A DNA stretch of 64,000 nt from Planctomycetota bacterium (GCA_021805985.1 JAJZDN010000002.1:80885-144884); one strand, 5' to 3'; positions 38,038 through 47,963 are shown, counted from the first letter of the stretch. A program made the numbers and translations. The notes: generated by a model not told the origin, from the sequence alone.

Positions 38038-40647
38038 ATGTTGAGCAAAATCTCTATTCGCAAAATCGCGATGTTATCGTGTGCCGCAGCGTGCCTGGCG
38101 GCGGTGCCGGCGGCGGCTTCGGCATCGACGACGTATACCACTGTCAACGCCAATTGGACGGGCGGCTCAGGCGACTGGACCGACGGGGCGGATTGGTCGT
38201 CAAATCCGAATTACGCCGATAATGGTACGCCATCCAATACCCTTTATAACGCCAACATCGCATCCGGTTCTGTGGGGTTGGACAGCAGCGTGAATGTGGA
38301 CAATCTGACGTTGGGGTCGGCGAACCAAATATTGACTATCGGTGCGAGCGGCGTTCTGAACCTGGCACAGCCGGATAAGGCGGGCGCATCGGGTACGCTG
38401 GCGATAGATTCCGGAACCATGGCCATCATGCTGATGGGTGGGACAATAGCAAATGCTACCGTGGATGTGCTTCAAAATGCGGACTACCCTACCGGAGCGA
38501 TCTCGATGCCATCGTCCGGCAGTGGAACGTTGCAGAACATCACCCTTGCCAGCGATCTGGTTGTGGACGGTTATCTGTACCCGAGCCTTGGCATCGCCAC
38601 ACCATTAAATATTGTGAACTCGGCTTCCTCTGCGCAAGGAATCAATCTCAACGGACACATACTGCAACTGCTTGGCATTGCCACTAATTTTCAGGACGCC
38701 ACGACGTCAGGCGGTGCAGATGTCGGTGAGGTTATCGATAATGGGACAGTTGAACTGGCCGGCGTGCTGAACGCCACAGGCTCGCTGACCATCGGTTCCA
38801 ATGCCACGCTGCGCGGGAGCGTAAATAGCGGCAACATCGCCGGACCCGAGTTCGTCATTACCGGCCATAGCGTCGCCAATGACGGAAACATCATTGTGCA
38901 AAACACGCAGGCTTTGATCAATCCGGCATCATTTACCAACGCCGCCACCGGTGTTATCACGGTTTACAGCGGCAGTTCATTGGACATCGCCTCGGCTAAC
39001 TGGGTCAACAACGGTCTGATTCAAACCAGTAATGCCGCTGGATTAACTCACTCTGGCGGGGCGACCCTCGACTTCAACGGTGCTTGGACTAACAATGGCA
39101 CGATCAATATTTCCAGCAGCGATTTTATTTTTTACGGATCAACCGCAGGCAGCGGTGGAACCGGAGCAACCAACAGCAATGGCGGCCAATTGGTAGGCTC
39201 GGCCAATACGGGGAATATCAATGTTGGTTCGTCGACCGTAAATGGCGTAGTTGCTGGTTTTGTCGGCCCGAACTTCGCCAACAGTGGTTCCATCACCGTT
39301 TACAACTCGAGTCTTTACCTCGGGCAAAATCCGACCACCGCCAACCCGCTGGTGACAAATTGGACAAATTCCGGGACGATCACAACGGCGAACGCCATGA
39401 GCGGCGGTAGCGGTGCGGGTTCGACCGTGAGCTTGGCGGGCAACTGGTCCAATTCACATGTTATCAAAGTTGGAACCAATGATACGCTGAATCTAAGTGG
39501 AAATTGGTCCAATACCGGCACGATCCAAGCCGCCACAAACGCGACAATTAATCTGGGCGGAACATTCCACGCCTCGGACGTGGGCTTGGGGAGCATGGGA
39601 ACAAACGCGTTCTTCCAGGCCAATGGCGCGACCGTAGTGTTCAATGGAAGATTGGTCAATACCAACAATAACCTCGTGTTCGGCCCATCCAGCGGTGTCT
39701 GGGAAGGCAGCCTCGGCGTCATCCAAAACGGTGACTTGACGATACAGAACCAATCCAACGGCACACCTTACCTCTGGGGCAACCTGGCGCTGGAGAATGT
39801 GACGCTCGGTTCAGATATTACCGTCACCGGGAGTCTGCAAATTGAATCAGTCGCGAGTGGCGTTGCCGGGCTGGAGGCCAATGGGCATGTGATCACTTTG
39901 ACATCTACCTCATCAGGCATAACATTTGTCAACCCTTCCCCCGCAACGCCCATGAACTTCGCTTTCGACGGAATAGTTAACATGTATGGCAGCTCTGATT
40001 TTTCCGGCGCGTCTGCGCAGGTCACCCTTACCAACTCGGCTGTCATTAACGTGTTGACAACTGCCGGCTCTTTTTTGAATAATATCGAAGGCATTGAGGT
40101 CAACAACGGAGCGATCAATGTGGGGTCCTCAACAGTCTCCGGTGCAGACGCTGTTATCAGCCTGCTGGATCAAAATTACGGCTCGATTACCGCCTATTCG
40201 GGCGATACGGCACAAGTGTACTTTCCAAACTTTCCAATCAACAATGGTACGTTTCGCGCGATGGTCGGTGGCACCATCGACATGACCGGCAACAGCACTC
40301 CAATTCATGCTACGTTCGCCTCCGGTAGCACGTTTGATGTCCAACTCGGCTCCGCCGGTGCCAGCGGGCTGCTGTCTGTAAGCGGCAGCCTGCAACTGGA
40401 CTCGGGATCAAGTATCTCGCTGTCACAACTTGCGGGAACGGCTTTCACTACGCCGTACGACATCATCAATTACACCGGCACATTAACCGGGACATTCACC
40501 GATGTAACGCCCGGCTATGTTCTGGATTACAGCCACCCCGGCGAAATTCTGGTCACCGCCGTGCCCGAACCGACGGCGCTGGCGCTGTTTGCGTTGGGGT
40601 TTGCGGGGTTGGCGCTGAAGCGCCGGAAAAGCGACCTTGGGAACTGA
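38038..40647 (+). CDS. Second large exported repeat PEP-CTERM protein
   Basis: 869 aa; C-terminal ~110 aa closely matches the upstream gene (SQLAGTAFTTPYDIINYTGTLTGTFTDVTPGYVLDYSHPGEILVTAVPEPTALALFALGFAGLALKRRKS). Confidence 0.87.
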   Translation: MLSKISIRKIAMLSCAAACLAAVPAAASASTTYTTVNANWTGGSGDWTDGADWSSNPNYADNGTPSNTLYNANIASGSVGLDSSVNVDNLTLGSANQILTIGASGVLNLAQPDKAGASGTLAIDSGTMAIMLMGGTIANATVDVLQNADYPTGAISMPSSGSGTLQNITLASDLVVDGYLYPSLGIATPLNIVNSASSAQGINLNGHILQLLGIATNFQDATTSGGADVGEVIDNGTVELAGVLNATGSLTIGSNATLRGSVNSGNIAGPEFVITGHSVANDGNIIVQNTQALINPASFTNAATGVITVYSGSSLDIASANWVNNGLIQTSNAAGLTHSGGATLDFNGAWTNNGTINISSSDFIFYGSTAGSGGTGATNSNGGQLVGSANTGNINVGSSTVNGVVAGFVGPNFANSGSITVYNSSLYLGQNPTTANPLVTNWTNSGTITTANAMSGGSGAGSTVSLAGNWSNSHVIKVGTNDTLNLSGNWSNTGTIQAATNATINLGGTFHASDVGLGSMGTNAFFQANGATVVFNGRLVNTNNNLVFGPSSGVWEGSLGVIQNGDLTIQNQSNGTPYLWGNLALENVTLGSDITVTGSLQIESVASGVAGLEANGHVITLTSTSSGITFVNPSPATPMNFAFDGIVNMYGSSDFSGASAQVTLTNSAVINVLTTAGSFLNNIEGIEVNNGAINVGSSTVSGADAVISLLDQNYGSITAYSGDTAQVYFPNFPINNGTFRAMVGGTIDMTGNSTPIHATFASGSTFDVQLGSAGASGLLSVSGSLQLDSGSSISLSQLAGTAFTTPYDIINYTGTLTGTFTDVTPGYVLDYSHPGEILVTAVPEPTALALFALGFAGLALKRRKSDLGN

Positions 40648-40784
40648 ACCGGCCGGCAAAGTGATTTTGCTGGGAGAGGTCTATCTCCGGCTTTATAAAA
40701 TTGTCAGGTTCCGGTTGGGGAATGCAGCGATGATGCGTAAAAGTTGATCTGCCAGGGCTGCGCCGAAGATTGAATGGAAACAGA

Positions 40785-40861
40785 CCGCGGATTTCGCGGA
40801 TGACGCGGATAAACAAGGGGCCTCCGGCCTTCCGGGCGTTCGTACGCAGGGTACACGGTGC
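40785..40861. repeat. Interspersed repeat (CGCGGAT family), copy 2
   Basis: CCGCGGATTTCGCGGATGACGCGGATAAACAAGGGGCCTCCGGCCTTCCGGGCGTTCGTACGCAGGGTACACGGTG. Confidence 0.7.
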
Positions 40862-41024
40862 AAACTGATATATGTGTAAATCTTATATGTGGAATCAACT
40901 TTTTTCGCCTTCCCGCTGCGCGGTCGCGACAAAACAATGCCAAAATTATTACAGGGCTATAGTACATTGATAAGATGCACACCCGAAGGAAAGCGCTGCG
41001 CGAAATAGCGATTGTAAAGCCGCG

Positions 41025-41043
41025 ATATATATGGTATATATAT
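41025..41043. promoter_or_regulatory. AT palindrome upstream of the VapBC-like pair
   Basis: ATATATA-TGG-TATATAT, ~20 bp upstream of the antitoxin ATG. Confidence 0.4.
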
Positions 41044-41061
41044 TTCTAAAGAGGTGTGACT

Positions 41062-41301
41062 ATGTTGCAGGGCAAAGCGAAGGTATTTTGGAGTGGTCCA
41101 AGCCAGGCTGTGCGCCTTCCCAAGGCATTTCGCCTCACGGCAACAGAGGTCACCGTAAAAAAGGTCGGCAATACGCTGATTCTGGAGCCTGCGCTAAAGC
41201 GGAAATGGCCGAAGGGATATGCCGCCAGCTTTGCGCACATGCCCGCTGACTTTAAGCGCTCCAAGGCTCTACCGCCGTCAGCCGAGCGGGAGCCAATTTG
41301 A
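41062..41301 (+). CDS. VapB/AbrB-type antitoxin
   Basis: SGPSQAVRLPKAFRLTATEVTVKKVGNTLILEP is a swapped-hairpin/VapB signature; directly precedes a PIN-domain ORF. Confidence 0.88.
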   Translation: MLQGKAKVFWSGPSQAVRLPKAFRLTATEVTVKKVGNTLILEPALKRKWPKGYAASFAHMPADFKRSKALPPSAEREPI

Positions 41302-41702
41302 AATATATTCTGGACACGGACATCTGCATTTTCGCTCTCAAGCAACGCATGGGGGTTTTGGAGCGGCTTCTTCAGGAAAGCCCTGACGACGTGGTCATCA
41401 GCGCTATGACCCAGGCGGAACTACACTTCGGGGCCATGAAGAGTAATCATGCTGAAAAGGCAACGACGCAAGTAAATGCCTTTTTGGAGCCTTTGACGAT
41501 CCTGCCGTTTGACAGTGAGGCAGCTTGTAAACATGCCGAGTTTAGGTTTGCTCTGCGGAGCAATCCCATCGGCGAGCGCGACTTAGTGATTGCGGCTGTG
41601 GCTGCGGCTAATCATTTAACGCTCGTCACTCACAATACTCGCGAGTTCGCGCGGATCAGATCGCTGAAGTTGGCGGACTGGGCTGGAACTCAGGAACCTT
41701 GA
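41298..41702 (+). CDS. VapC-type PIN-domain toxin
   Basis: MKYILDTDICIFALKQR...DDVVISAMTQAELHFGAMKS...NPIGERDLVIAAVAAANHLTLVTHNTREFARI; TTG start overlapping the antitoxin stop by 4 bp. Confidence 0.9.
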   Translation: MKYILDTDICIFALKQRMGVLERLLQESPDDVVISAMTQAELHFGAMKSNHAEKATTQVNAFLEPLTILPFDSEAACKHAEFRFALRSNPIGERDLVIAAVAAANHLTLVTHNTREFARIRSLKLADWAGTQEP

Positions 41703-41956
41703 TGAATCTTCTGGACGGACCGCGCTCTAAACGGATTGCCACCGCGTTTGCCATTTTTTTCCCAATTCATTGATCCGCTTACTCAATTTCACCTGCCGAT
41801 TGAATTGTCTTACGGCTTTCAAATCCCGGCGTAACACTGATATTTCCCCGATTCGTCTGCATTCCAGCCCGGCACGCTGCGCTAATCGCGACGAGGCAAA
41901 GTGCGTCGTGCAATTAAAGCGCATTTTCGCATCCAACTCAACGCTTCCGCATTGAG

Positions 41957-43288
41957 CTAATGGAGAGAAATCTGTGCGGGTGCGTTTAGCAGGCGGCCGA
42001 TGCTGAGGCCCGCGAGGTAGCCGGTGGAAAAAGCGAGTTGTAGATTGTAGCCGCCGCTGGGGCCGGTGAGGTCCAGTACTTCGCCGGCCAGAAATAGCTG
42101 GGGATTTATTCGGGATTGCATGGTGTTGGGGTTGATTTCATCCAGGCGCACGCCGCCGGCGGTGACCATGGCTTCCTTAAAGCCACGCGTGGCGTAAATG
42201 GTAAAGGCTGTGGCTTTGAGGTGCTCGACAAGTTCCTGCATCTGCCGGCCCGTCAGGTTGGCGCAGACCTGCTGCGAATCAATTTCGGCCAAGCGGCAGA
42301 ACATATCCGCCAGGCGATGTGGAATAAGTTCCGCGAGTTTGGAGCGCACCAGTTTTCTGCCTTCGGCGGTGTGCCACTGTCGGAACTCCCGGCCCAATTC
42401 CTCGTGGCTGACGTGCCGCAGGAAATCCGCGCGTAAGGTAATTTCGGGAAATTTTTCCAGCAGCTCTGCGACTATTTCTGAAATATTCAGCACCGCCGGT
42501 CCGGATAATCCAAAGTGCGTGAACATCATGTCATTGGTGCTGGGTTGTGGTTTGCCCGTGGTCAATCGCGGCAACGGCCCGGGGGCTTCAATGCGTATGG
42601 TTACATCCTCTACCGCCAGGCCCTTAAGTTCGCTGATCCAGGCTTGTTTGCACAACAGCGGCACAATGGCGGGGCGGGGTGTGATAATTGCGTGGCCCAG
42701 AGCCTGCGCGAATGCATATCCATCCCCGGTGGTGCCCATGCGGGTGTAACTCTGCCCGCCAACGGCTATCAGCAGAAAGCGACTATGAAATATTTGCCCC
42801 GTCTGCGTCGTGACGTGAAACACCTTGTTCGATAGATTCCATGTGACGGTTTGGGCGGTGCATGCCGGCTGGATGTGTACGGCTAATTCCTGCATGCGCT
42901 GGACCATGGCATTAACCACAGAACTGGCTTTATTGGAATCGGGATATATTTTGCCGTCATGTTCTTCATGTGTGCTTACGTCGCGGCGCGCAAACCAGTT
43001 ACGCAGAGCGGTGTTGTCCAGCGTGCGCAGAGCCGGTGTAAGAAATCGGCCATTGCGGCCAAACTGCGTGATGAGAAAATCAATATCGCCCGCATTGGTT
43101 AAGTTACAACGCCCACCGCCGCAAACCAGCACTTTGATTCCCGGTTGCGGATTTTTTTCCAGAATGGCGATTTGCGGTACGGCTTGTCCGCACGCTATAG
43201 CTTCTTCGCCGCAGGAAATTGCCGCCATCATGCCGGCAGCGCCGGCACCGAGAATAATGACATCGTGGGTTATTGCGTTATCAACCAT
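41957..43288 (-). CDS. NAD(P)/FAD-dependent flavoprotein, HI0933/BaiN (YhiN) family
   Basis: DVIILGAGAAGMMAAISC...NPQPGIKVLVCGGGRCNLTNAG...FLAGEVLDLTGPSGGYNLQLAFSTGYLAG; ORF to 43390 but residues before MVDNAITHD derive from an intergenic repeat, so start 43288 is preferred. Confidence 0.9.
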   Translation of the reverse strand: MVDNAITHDVIILGAGAAGMMAAISCGEEAIACGQAVPQIAILEKNPQPGIKVLVCGGGRCNLTNAGDIDFLITQFGRNGRFLTPALRTLDNTALRNWFARRDVSTHEEHDGKIYPDSNKASSVVNAMVQRMQELAVHIQPACTAQTVTWNLSNKVFHVTTQTGQIFHSRFLLIAVGGQSYTRMGTTGDGYAFAQALGHAIITPRPAIVPLLCKQAWISELKGLAVEDVTIRIEAPGPLPRLTTGKPQPSTNDMMFTHFGLSGPAVLNISEIVAELLEKFPEITLRADFLRHVSHEELGREFRQWHTAEGRKLVRSKLAELIPHRLADMFCRLAEIDSQQVCANLTGRQMQELVEHLKATAFTIYATRGFKEAMVTAGGVRLDEINPNTMQSRINPQLFLAGEVLDLTGPSGGYNLQLAFSTGYLAGLSIGRLLNAPAQISLH

Positions 43289-43308
43289 GGCGTGCAACCC
43301 GTTGTAAC

Positions 43309-43395
43309 GCAGGCATCCTGCCTGCATCGGAAAAACGACAAAAGCAGGCGGGACACCTGCGGTACCTGTCTGGCAACCAGGCGTCGCCAACGCAA
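43309..43395. repeat. Intergenic repeat with GCAGGCA-TCC-TGCCTGC hairpin
   Basis: Hairpin 43309-43325 followed by AAAGCAGGCGGGACACCTGCGGTACCTG; in the reverse frame it reads TAGVPPAF...MQAGCLRY. Confidence 0.5.
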
Positions 43396-43420
43396 AGTAG
43401 CCTGTGACTCGGACATGCTC

Positions 43421-43840
43421 CTAAGCCGAGGCCTGCTCTGATCCCGGGCGCAGGGCGGCGAGGTCCTCAGGAATGGCCGTGGGTTCGCCCTTGCGATTCA
43501 CGCAGGCGATAGTGCTTTCAGCGGTGGTCAGCAGCAGGCGTGACTGTTGGTTGTAGAGTTCATATACATGATCAATGCGGGCACGGGTTTGCCGCTGGAT
43601 GCGGGTGACCAATTCCAGTTGGTCGTCATAGCGGATAGGGCGTTTGAAATTCACACTTATGCTGGCTACGACAAAAATAAATCCGCGGTCTTCTAAATTG
43701 CGGTAATTAACGCCCATCTGGCGTAATAATTCGGTGCGGCCCATTTCAAAATAAGGCAGATAATTGGAATGGTGCAGATACCCCATGGGATCGCACTCCA
43801 CGTAGCGCACGCGGATGAAAATACGGTTGACCGGATCCAT
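43421..43840 (-). CDS. Acyl-CoA thioesterase, YbgC/4HBT family
   Basis: RVRYVECDPMGYLHHSNYLPYFEMGRTELLRQMG..YRNLEDRGFIFVVASISVNFKRPIRYDDQLELVT. Confidence 0.9.
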   Translation of the reverse strand: MDPVNRIFIRVRYVECDPMGYLHHSNYLPYFEMGRTELLRQMGVNYRNLEDRGFIFVVASISVNFKRPIRYDDQLELVTRIQRQTRARIDHVYELYNQQSRLLLTTAESTIACVNRKGEPTAIPEDLAALRPGSEQASA

Positions 43841-43872
43841 TGCAGCTTTCTCCTGTTGGGTCGGAGGTCGGT

Positions 43873-44142
43873 TTATTCTATGCCCGCCAGGCGATTGCCC
43901 GGTTCATTGTAAAACAAGGTTCCCAATTTCTCCGGATCAACCTGACCGCGGAACCGTTCCTGCCCATCCACCAGTACCACAGGCACAGCCTGGGCATATT
44001 TCTCAAGCAATTCGGCATTGCCGGTGATGTCTATTTTTTCCATCACCACGGGAACGGATTTTGGCAGGGATAATTCAATGGCCTTGCAGGCATTATCGCA
44101 AATTGGGCAATCGGGTTTCATGTAAATTGTTACGCGATGCAT
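43873..44142 (-). CDS. Glutaredoxin-like protein
   Basis: VTIYMKPDCPICDNACKAIE...ITGNAELLEKYAQAVPVVLVDGQERFRGQVDPEKL. Confidence 0.8.
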   Translation of the reverse strand: MHRVTIYMKPDCPICDNACKAIELSLPKSVPVVMEKIDITGNAELLEKYAQAVPVVLVDGQERFRGQVDPEKLGTLFYNEPGNRLAGIE

Positions 44143-44337
44143 GTTTTTACTCCGCTGTTACAGGCCTGCTGCATCTTCCCGCAGCAACGAGGATATCATC
44201 GGAATACTATACACGCTGGGACCGCAGACTGCATAAAATAAGCATGGGCCTTGACGATCAGGCTTGTGGATGATAGCTTCAATGGAGTTAGGGACTCTGT
44301 ATATTGAGCCTCACAAAGGACTGTAGGAGGTCATCTT

Positions 44338-45930
44338 ATGTTCCCACGCGTAATTACCCATACACGAACAGGGATTGTTATGTCGACAGGCTTCGCATTT
44401 GCCATGGCATTTGCGACGGCCATTTGCGCTGCCGCGCAGCCTGGTACGCCGGTTGCCACAACGGGTGGTGCGCCAACCTCAAACGCATCAGGAACCGTTA
44501 CGGCGACGGCCCCGACCACGGCACCCACGTCTGCACCCGCAAGCGCGCCAGCAACGGTGCCCGCCACCGCACCCACAGTGACGGTGCCCGTGCCGGTGTC
44601 GCCATCGGGGCCAACCTCCGCCGGCAAGGCAAAGAAGCCGGCGAAAAAATCAAAAATCAGCGTCACGGAATTTGTCGGCCAGATCAACGCTACACATGTT
44701 AATATTCGCAGTGGGCCGGGGCTATCTTATTATGCCATCGGCCAGTTGGCCCGTGGTGATCTGATAAAAGTTACCGGTGAACGCAACGGCTGGTACCGGT
44801 TCGCCGCGCCGGCCGGAGCACGCTGCTATATTGCCCGGCAATTCGTGAAACTCGGTGCCGACGGCTCTACCGGCACCGTAACCGGCAGTTTTGTCAATGT
44901 GCGGGCCGCCAGTGCATTAACCCCAGCCAGCAATTATGCCGTGGTAGATCTCTTAAATACGGGTTCTGCGGTTTCGGTTACGGGCCAGACACCTAAGTAT
45001 GATATTATCCGTGCACCCAAGGGAACGGGATTCTATATTCTGGCGAAGTTTGTAGCGCCGGCACCGGCCGGCAGTACCTATGTGACGCCGCAACTGACAA
45101 TGCCCGCGGGCTTCAAGGGGTCTGGCCTGCCCACGGGATCAACTCCGGCGGCCGTTGCATCTGCTGCTACGCCAAGCCCTGCTGCCAGCGGTGCAACAAC
45201 CACGACCCCAGGCACCGGTCTTTCGACTCCGGTTCCGCCGATTTCCTCAAATGCTGGCACGTCCAGCGGAGTTGTGCCGGCTCCGGCTTCGCCCCCTATG
45301 CCTGCCACGGCGAACAACGCGCCCGCCGCGCCATCCAATACGGTCAACATGCCCGGGGCGCTGCCGGCACCCGTTAAATTCAGCACCGATGCCTTCAGCA
45401 CCTACAGCCATTTGACGCGCCAGATGCAGGCTCAATTTAACAAGCCCATTATGCAGCGCCAATTGCAGCCGCTGTTGACGGGGTTTGAGAATCTCATGAA
45501 AAAGCCGCATTTGCCGCACTCCGTTATTGATGGCAGCAAAGCGCGGATTAAACTGCTCAAAAAGCAGATTGCCATTCAGGAAATTGTCGCCGCCTCGCAA
45601 AAGCACAGGCCACTGAAGGCTGTCCTGGCCCCGTATCAGCAGCAATGGGAACAGTCGCAGAGAGAACTTGCCCAGGCGGAGGCCAAAGCCCCTTACATCG
45701 CTTACGGAATTCTCAAGACCAGCACCGTACTGAAAAAATACGCTCTGATGGACCCCACAACCGGCCGCGTTGTGGCTTACCTGGATCCGTCGTCAAAAAT
45801 CGACATCTCAAAGTTGCTGGGGTCGTATATTGGCGTTAAGGGTGAAGTGGTCAGCAATACAGGGGTCGTGGTGCACGTTATTAAAGTGACCGCGGCTACG
45901 ATGTTCTCCCAACCGCGCGCCGGGCAGTGA
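44338..45930 (+). CDS. Exported protein with SH3-like repeats and a Pro/Ala/Thr-rich linker
   Basis: ATHVNIRSGPGLSYYAIGQLARGDLIKVTGERNGWYRFAAPAGARCYIARQFVKL bacterial SH3 signature; low-complexity T/A/P regions. Confidence 0.8.
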   Translation: MFPRVITHTRTGIVMSTGFAFAMAFATAICAAAQPGTPVATTGGAPTSNASGTVTATAPTTAPTSAPASAPATVPATAPTVTVPVPVSPSGPTSAGKAKKPAKKSKISVTEFVGQINATHVNIRSGPGLSYYAIGQLARGDLIKVTGERNGWYRFAAPAGARCYIARQFVKLGADGSTGTVTGSFVNVRAASALTPASNYAVVDLLNTGSAVSVTGQTPKYDIIRAPKGTGFYILAKFVAPAPAGSTYVTPQLTMPAGFKGSGLPTGSTPAAVASAATPSPAASGATTTTPGTGLSTPVPPISSNAGTSSGVVPAPASPPMPATANNAPAAPSNTVNMPGALPAPVKFSTDAFSTYSHLTRQMQAQFNKPIMQRQLQPLLTGFENLMKKPHLPHSVIDGSKARIKLLKKQIAIQEIVAASQKHRPLKAVLAPYQQQWEQSQRELAQAEAKAPYIAYGILKTSTVLKKYALMDPTTGRVVAYLDPSSKIDISKLLGSYIGVKGEVVSNTGVVVHVIKVTAATMFSQPRAGQ

Positions 45931-45998
45931 ACATCAGTTACTGTTTGCGGATTCATCCCAGGCGTGATTCAGCGTCAGGATCAGCGGCAGCGTAGGAA

Positions 45999-47198
45999 GT
46001 GGTGATAAAAGTGACGGACAGCTCTGATATTATTTATCCCTTGTTGGATGCGTTCAAAATTGAACTGCCGTCATGGGGTTTTGCCGATACCGGCACCCGC
46101 TTCGGAAAGTTTTTTCAGGATGCCGCCGCCGGGGATATCGGCGAAAAACTTGCTGATGCCGGGCACGTGCATCGATTAACAGGTTCATGCCCGACGGTGG
46201 CGGTGCATGTTCTCTGGGATTTTAAAAAAAATCAGGATCCCAGCGAGGTGGCTGCTCTGGCGAAACAGCATGGGGTGGCCATCGGATCCATAAATCCTAA
46301 CGTCTTTCAAAATCAGGAATACAAATGGGGCAGTATTACAAATCGCTCGGAGTCGATCCGGGCGGCGGCTGCCGAGCACCTTCATGATTCGGTGAAAATT
46401 GGCCGGGCTGTGGGAAGCCACTATCTCTCGCTCTGGTTTGCCGACGGGATCAATTATCCGGGGCAATCGGATATTATTGCGCGAAAACATTGGGCTTCTG
46501 AGGTACTCAAGCAAATTCACGGCCAGATGCCCCATGACATGACCATGCTGGTGGAATACAAACCCTTTGAGCCGGCATTTTATGCCACGGATATTGCGGA
46601 CTGGGGAATGGCCGCACATTTTGCCCGCGCCGCCGGCCCGCGGGCCAAGGTGCTCGTTGATACCGGCCACCATTATCAATCGACCAACATTGAACAGATT
46701 GTGGCGTGGTTGCTGGATGAAAATCTGCTGGGCGGCTTTCATTTTAACGATCGCAAATATGCCGACGATGATCTGACCATGGGCTCCATTGATCCGTATC
46801 AGATTTTTCGGATTTTCCATGAAATAGAGAACCATCGTTTCCGAACCGGGGAATTGCCGCCGATTGCCTATATGGTGGATCAGAGCCACAACCTCAAGCC
46901 CAAGATCGAAGCGATGATTCAAACCGTGGATATAGCTCAACAGCTTTATATTAAAGCCTGCCTCGTGGATCGCAAGGCGCTGGCTATATCTCAAGCCCAG
47001 GAAGATCTGATACAAAGCGAAAATATTCTGCGCGAGGCGTTTTTTACTGATGTTCGCCCGCTGATCGCGGATTGGCGTAAATCGCGTCATTTGCCCGCCG
47101 ATCCATTGGAGGCACACCGCCGCAGCGGCTATGAAGCCAAGGTGGCGGTGGAGCGTCGGAAAAAATACGGTTCCAAAGGTGGCGGCGGCTACGCCTGA
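45999..47198 (+). CDS. rhaI: L-rhamnose isomerase, RhaI (Pseudomonas stutzeri type)
   Basis: ELPSWGFADTGTRFGKF...YEPAFYATDIADWG-like (VEYKPFEPAFYATDIADWGMA...), VDTGHHYQSTNIEQIVAWLL...GGFHFNDRKYADDDLTMGSIDPYQIFRIFHE...YMVDQSHNLKPKIEAMI; matches remembered family motifs. Confidence 0.85.
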   Translation: MVIKVTDSSDIIYPLLDAFKIELPSWGFADTGTRFGKFFQDAAAGDIGEKLADAGHVHRLTGSCPTVAVHVLWDFKKNQDPSEVAALAKQHGVAIGSINPNVFQNQEYKWGSITNRSESIRAAAAEHLHDSVKIGRAVGSHYLSLWFADGINYPGQSDIIARKHWASEVLKQIHGQMPHDMTMLVEYKPFEPAFYATDIADWGMAAHFARAAGPRAKVLVDTGHHYQSTNIEQIVAWLLDENLLGGFHFNDRKYADDDLTMGSIDPYQIFRIFHEIENHRFRTGELPPIAYMVDQSHNLKPKIEAMIQTVDIAQQLYIKACLVDRKALAISQAQEDLIQSENILREAFFTDVRPLIADWRKSRHLPADPLEAHRRSGYEAKVAVERRKKYGSKGGGGYA

Positions 47199-47253
47199 GG
47201 TGCCAACGCGTCTTTCCGGGAACCCTGTTCGGGCCTAACTCGGAGCATTTGCC

Positions 47254-47646
47254 ATGTCTGAAACAATTCCCTCCCAGGAAATTGAGGGTAAATGGACCGC
47301 CAAAACATGGGGGCGCTTGGCGTCTTTCGCCAGTGGACTATCGGGATTAAGTTTTCTTACCGGCGCCGCGCTATTTCTGTTTCCGCCGGGAAACCCTCTC
47401 CACGGGGCAGCCCTGAATGGGCCTGTCCTGGTGTTGGCAGGTATTGCGACATTGAGCGGTGGGGCGGGCATTTACGGATTTAATCGCTATGCGGCCTTAC
47501 ATCCCGACGATTCGTTCATCGCCTTGTGGACCAATGTGCTATGCCGGGTGCTGGCAATGGTGGAACTGCTTTCTTTTGCAACGGTCTTGGCGTGGCTCAT
47601 ACTTCATTTCATTGGCGTACCGACCTTCAGACCTTTCCATCATTGA
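47254..47646 (+). CDS. Hypothetical membrane protein
   Basis: Three hydrophobic segments. Confidence 0.6.
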   Translation: MSETIPSQEIEGKWTAKTWGRLASFASGLSGLSFLTGAALFLFPPGNPLHGAALNGPVLVLAGIATLSGGAGIYGFNRYAALHPDDSFIALWTNVLCRVLAMVELLSFATVLAWLILHFIGVPTFRPFHH

Positions 47647-47901
47647 AGCGGCTAAACAATCTTAATTTGCAGGCGTGACAAAGCTACCCGTACCCGTGCA
47701 GCTTTGACGTACAACTCCACCCTCAAAAGCCCGCTTCATCATTTGCCATCACTGTACCCGAATGCGAATGTTAATGTTACGCGTAAATGGCGCTATTTCC
47801 CTGTGAATATTTTTCCTACCCCTTGGTTTATCAAATCTTCAGCGTCGTCTTCATGAATAGCTAACAATTATCTGGATAATGTACGCTCTTCGTGGTTGTG
47901 T

Positions 47902-47929
47902 CGCGGCAGAGTTGCCAATCGCTGCCGCG
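47902..47929 (+). promoter_or_regulatory. 5'UTR hairpin upstream of the porin gene
   Basis: CGCGGCAG-N12-CTGCCGCG, ~35 bp upstream of the ATG. Confidence 0.4.
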
Positions 47930-47963
47930 GTTGTTTTGAGGCTCTTTTTAAGGAGATCAGGTT

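Noticed and set aside
43289-43390. N-terminal extension of the flavoprotein ORF (MATPGCQTGTAGVPPAFVVFPMQAGCLRYNGLHA)
   Set aside because: Encoded by an intergenic repeat hairpin; the Rossmann motif begins just after the Met at 43288.
47679-47706. CAAAGCT...AGCTTTG hairpin as a terminator for 47254..47646
   Set aside because: Weak 7-bp stem, 14-nt loop and no T-tract.
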